Shown here in pieces: positions 4,023-6,229 of a stretch of DNA of 6,229 bases. The notes under the pieces are model-generated. The model did not search any database, was not told the origin of the DNA, and saw nothing but the letters and a program-made list of their open reading frames with translations. Within the stretch, counting starts at the first letter, position 1; the number at the start of each line of letters is the position of its first letter. This DNA comes from Acidimicrobiales bacterium (GTDB lineage: Bacteria; Actinomycetota; Acidimicrobiia; Acidimicrobiales; JABEUL01). The stretch covers positions 1 through 6,229 of the forward strand of contig JABEUL010000261.1 in NCBI GenBank assembly GCA_013044465.1, written 5' to 3'. The position numbers were made by a program, and so were the translations under genes.

Positions 4023-5309
4023 TCAAGTTTCAACTGAGAGTTCCCTGCCATCCTTATAAACCCGTTCTAAATGCAAGGAACTATCAACAACTAAAAAATC
4101 AGCTACCCCGCCCTTTTGGATACTTCCCAGTGTCTCTCGTAGCTGAAGGTAATGAGCGGGATTCAAACTGGCCATTTCTATGGCTCTTTCAAATGGGATG
4201 AGCAGACTCTTTGTTAGATATAAGGCACATTCCAATAAAGAAGTAGAAGATCCAGCAAGCTTTCCCTGATCTTGAACTTTCTCCCCATCTTCTCCGTGGG
4301 AAACCACTAGGCCATTCTCTGATCTCATTAGCACCAAATTGTCGAATTCAATTTGATCAAGCTGTGTCCCAACTATAGGCATGGCATCTGAAACAAGTAT
4401 GACTCTTTCATATGATTTCAATTTGAGAACAAGTTTAATAATCTCATCATGTAAATGGTTTCCATCACATACCAAAGACACATTCACATCGTCTCTCATA
4501 AGGGCAGAAGTAACAAGGCCTGGAGATCTTCCAGAAATTGGCTCAGTTGCATTGAATAGATGAGTGACAAGATCTGCTCGTTCGCCAAAGCCAACTTCAG
4601 CCTCTTCGAAACTAGCTTCACTGTGGCCAAATGATACTTTTACTCCTAGTTTCACAAGCTTTTCAATTAATGGGATACCGGCTATCTCTGGAGCTAGTGT
4701 AATTAACACTTTAAAGGGATTGGCATCATTTCTTGATTTGACCAATACATCTTCAATTGCATCTAGAACTTCGCTTGGCAACTCTTTTAAAAGGTATTTC
4801 TCATTGTGGATGCCTTTTCTCTTGGGAGACAAAAGAGGACCCTCTAAGTGGATCCCCAGAACTGTATTTGGCGAGAAAAGGTGAGATGAGTAGGCAAGAT
4901 CAATTGAAGCCAGCATTTTTTCAATGGAATTAGTTGTAATAGTTGGGAGCAACGAGGTAGTGCCACAATTGATATGTGCTTTGACTGCTTTTAAAAAATC
5001 ATCAGAAGAAGTGGCATTTTGAAATCCAACTCCCCCTCCGCCATTTACTTGCAGATCAACTAGGCCCGGAATTAAGTACTTATTTTCGAGATCTACTAAA
5101 TCTATCTCGGCATTACTTGTGAGCACTCCACTGTCTCTAAGTGAATCCATGTTGCTTTTGGAGTCAATGTTTATGCTTGTTATCTGGCCTTGACTAATAA
5201 GTATTGAAGTGTCGGGTCTAAATACTCCGTCAATTAGAGCATTACAGTTGATGAAAACCACACCTGGAGTATTGCCAGTTGCTTCTTCTTTCCCTTCAGT
5301 TCTTGACAT
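4023..5309 (-). CDS. nagA: N-acetylglucosamine-6-phosphate deacetylase
   Basis: This 428-residue amidohydrolase converts GlcNAc-6-phosphate to GlcN-6-phosphate plus acetate, the committed step feeding GlcNAc into glycolysis or wall synthesis. The barrel motifs occur in family order: PGLVDLQVNGGGG (81-93), where Q87 and N89 replace the HxH pair as in E. coli NagA (QxN); GIHLEGPLLSPKRKG (152-166) with metal ligand E156; VSFGHSEAS (225-233) with H229; VTHLFNAT (248-255) with H250; CDGNHLHD (281-288) with H285; and VSDAMP (306-311) with catalytic D308. LAGSSTSLL and DFLVVDSS mark the C-terminal part. Retention of one metal site is expected. It is some 45 residues longer than E. coli NagA, mostly at the N-terminus before the barrel. 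AGGTGGG (5315-5321) lies 5 nt before the ATG. No nagB or transporter is adjacent in the window. Confidence 0.93.
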   Translation of the reverse strand: MSRTEGKEEATGNTPGVVFINCNALIDGVFRPDTSILISQGQITSINIDSKSNMDSLRDSGVLTSNAEIDLVDLENKYLIPGLVDLQVNGGGGVGFQNATSSDDFLKAVKAHINCGTTSLLPTITTNSIEKMLASIDLAYSSHLFSPNTVLGIHLEGPLLSPKRKGIHNEKYLLKELPSEVLDAIEDVLVKSRNDANPFKVLITLAPEIAGIPLIEKLVKLGVKVSFGHSEASFEEAEVGFGERADLVTHLFNATEPISGRSPGLVTSALMRDDVNVSLVCDGNHLHDEIIKLVLKLKSYERVILVSDAMPIVGTQLDQIEFDNLVLMRSENGLVVSHGEDGEKVQDQGKLAGSSTSLLECALYLTKSLLIPFERAIEMASLNPAHYLQLRETLGSIQKGGVADFLVVDSSLHLERVYKDGRELSVET

Positions 5310-5577
5310 AATTACCCACCTAATAGTATCCAGAGAATTAGCCAGTCCAGGTGGTCAACTTAGCAACACTGCCTATAAAGTCTCAAAAAGGTCTTATTTC
5401 AAACTTTTTAATGACTGGCTGGTGAAGCGATCTTTTGGATTGCATCTAGTAACTGGGCAGATCGGTTCCATCAAAATGCCCGTCAAAGTGTATTTCTACG
5501 CTTTTTATCAGAGACTTTTGCCCCTATCTTCAGGGCTTTTCCTTTGGCACTATATCGAGGAAAGGATATTTGCTTCT
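5310..5577. other. Divergent intergenic region between nagA and the radical SAM gene
   Basis: These 268 bp separate two divergent starts and should hold both promoters, but I found no -35/-10 pair with acceptable spacing for either gene. A plus-strand frame continuous with the radical SAM gene is open through the whole region, so an upstream start (ATG 5476 or GTG 5422) cannot be excluded. A short GC stem, GCCC (5520-5523) with GGGC (5533-5536), followed by CTTTTCCTTT resembles a weak terminator or attenuator. Confidence 0.5.
5315..5321 (-). promoter_or_regulatory. Shine-Dalgarno of nagA
   Basis: On the minus strand AGGTGGG is 5 nt upstream of the nagA ATG. It confirms the 5309 start and contrasts with the hexosaminidase gene, which has no such site. 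Confidence 0.75.
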
Positions 5578-6229
5578 TTGGTTACCTACACAGAGCCCGG
5601 ACTTGCCACTACGCGCCAAGTTAAATTCGACCTAAATGAGCGCCCATTTATTGTCATCTGGGAGATGACTAGGGCCTGTGATCTAAAGTGCAAGCACTGT
5701 CGTGCCATGGCTTCTCCCGAAAGAGACCACATGGAACTCTCTACCAAAGAAGCAAAATCACTCTTGGATGATATTGCTTCTTTAGGATCTCCAAAACCAG
5801 TTGTTGTCCTGACAGGAGGAGATCCATGTAAGCGAGAAGATCTGCTTGAATTGATTAGCTATTCGCGAAGTCTCGGGCTAGCCACTGGGGTAGCGCCTTC
5901 GGGGACACCCCTTTTGAGTCAAGAGATGGTCACAAATATCCGTCAAGCTGGAGCCACATCAATGTCACTCTCACTAGATGGTGCAGGCCCTGAAACACAT
6001 GACTCATTTCGGGGTGAACCTGGTTCATTTGAGTTGACTTTGGATGCTGCAATTACGGCAATTTCGGCGGGGATGAGACTTCAGTTAAATTCGAGTGTCT
6101 GTAAAACAACAGTTACGGAACTGCCCAAACTAGCCAAACTTGCCCTAGAACTTGGTGTGATTACGTGGAGCTTATTCCTCTTGGTGCCCACAGGTCGAGG
6201 ACTTGATCTAGAAGCACTTAGTGCCGATG
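5578..6229 (+). CDS. Radical SAM protein, BA_1875-like family, N-terminal 217 residues (runs off window end)
   Basis: The visible part is a radical SAM barrel. RPFIVIWEMTRACDLKCKHC (22-41) gives the [4Fe-4S] ligands C34, C38 and C41 in CxxxCxxC spacing; VVVLTGGDPCKRED (75-88) is the SAM-contacting GGDP motif; SLSLDGAGPETHDSFRG and WSLFLLVPTGRG follow. The WE.TRACDL opening, the PSGTPLL segment and the LVPTGRG strand match the BA_1875 (TIGR04053) type of radical SAM/SPASM proteins, related to heme-maturation and peptide-modifying enzymes; substrate is not established. These proteins run to about 380-400 residues, so the SPASM half should lie outside. I chose TTG 5578 because it leaves a family-like 20-residue lead and follows GAGGAAAGGA (5557-5566), although the 11-nt spacing is long. 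ATG 5476 would add 34 residues that look unlike the family. Confidence 0.82.
   Translation, partial: MVTYTEPGLATTRQVKFDLNERPFIVIWEMTRACDLKCKHCRAMASPERDHMELSTKEAKSLLDDIASLGSPKPVVVLTGGDPCKREDLLELISYSRSLGLATGVAPSGTPLLSQEMVTNIRQAGATSMSLSLDGAGPETHDSFRGEPGSFELTLDAAITAISAGMRLQLNSSVCKTTVTELPKLAKLALELGVITWSLFLLVPTGRGLDLEALSAD

Noticed and set aside
4381..4884. Two adjacent plus-strand open frames of 60 and 106 residues
   Set aside because: They are antisense to well-conserved NagA motifs and show composition expected of a shadow frame.
5520..5546. Intrinsic terminator ahead of the radical SAM gene
   Set aside because: The stem is only 4 bp with a 9-nt loop and the T-run is interrupted, too weak to call.

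Overview
The window reads as a piece of chromosome from a bacterium of modest G+C content (low to mid 40s percent by eye). The protein style (an actinobacterial-looking ISL3 transposase start, a BA_1875-type radical SAM enzyme, sparse Shine-Dalgarno sites, very short intergenic gaps) suggests a small-genome, low-GC Actinomycetota such as a freshwater or marine planktonic lineage. This assignment is inference; there is no rRNA or other marker gene to confirm it.

Layout. Bases 1-188 are the 5' end of an insertion sequence on the minus strand: the first 27 codons of an ISL3-like transposase, its leader and a probable terminal repeat ending at 188. Bases 189-774 hold no credible gene. They contain several separate repeats (a 15-bp unit repeated three times, a 13-bp bulged hairpin, a 9-bp inverted repeat) and look like an eroded mobile-element landing zone. 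Bases 763-1457 are a complete toxin-antitoxin module of the FitAB/VapBC type, with a strong Shine-Dalgarno, an ATGA overlap between the two genes and a 9-bp inverted repeat placed where an autoregulatory operator should be.

Bases 1501-5309 form a compact amino-sugar island: a cytoplasmic family 20 beta-N-acetylhexosaminidase (minus strand), a GNAT acetyltransferase resembling the acetyltransferase-like domain of O-GlcNAcases (plus strand), and N-acetylglucosamine-6-phosphate deacetylase NagA (minus strand). The genes alternate in strand and are separated by only 10 to 31 bases. Together they would release terminal N-acetylhexosamine from imported or recycled oligosaccharides, deacetylate GlcNAc-6-phosphate towards central metabolism, and possibly re-acetylate or otherwise acetylate an amino sugar.

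After a 268-bp gap divergent from nagA, bases 5578-6229 hold the N-terminal half of a radical SAM protein (CxxxCxxC cluster site, BA_1875-like) that runs off the window.
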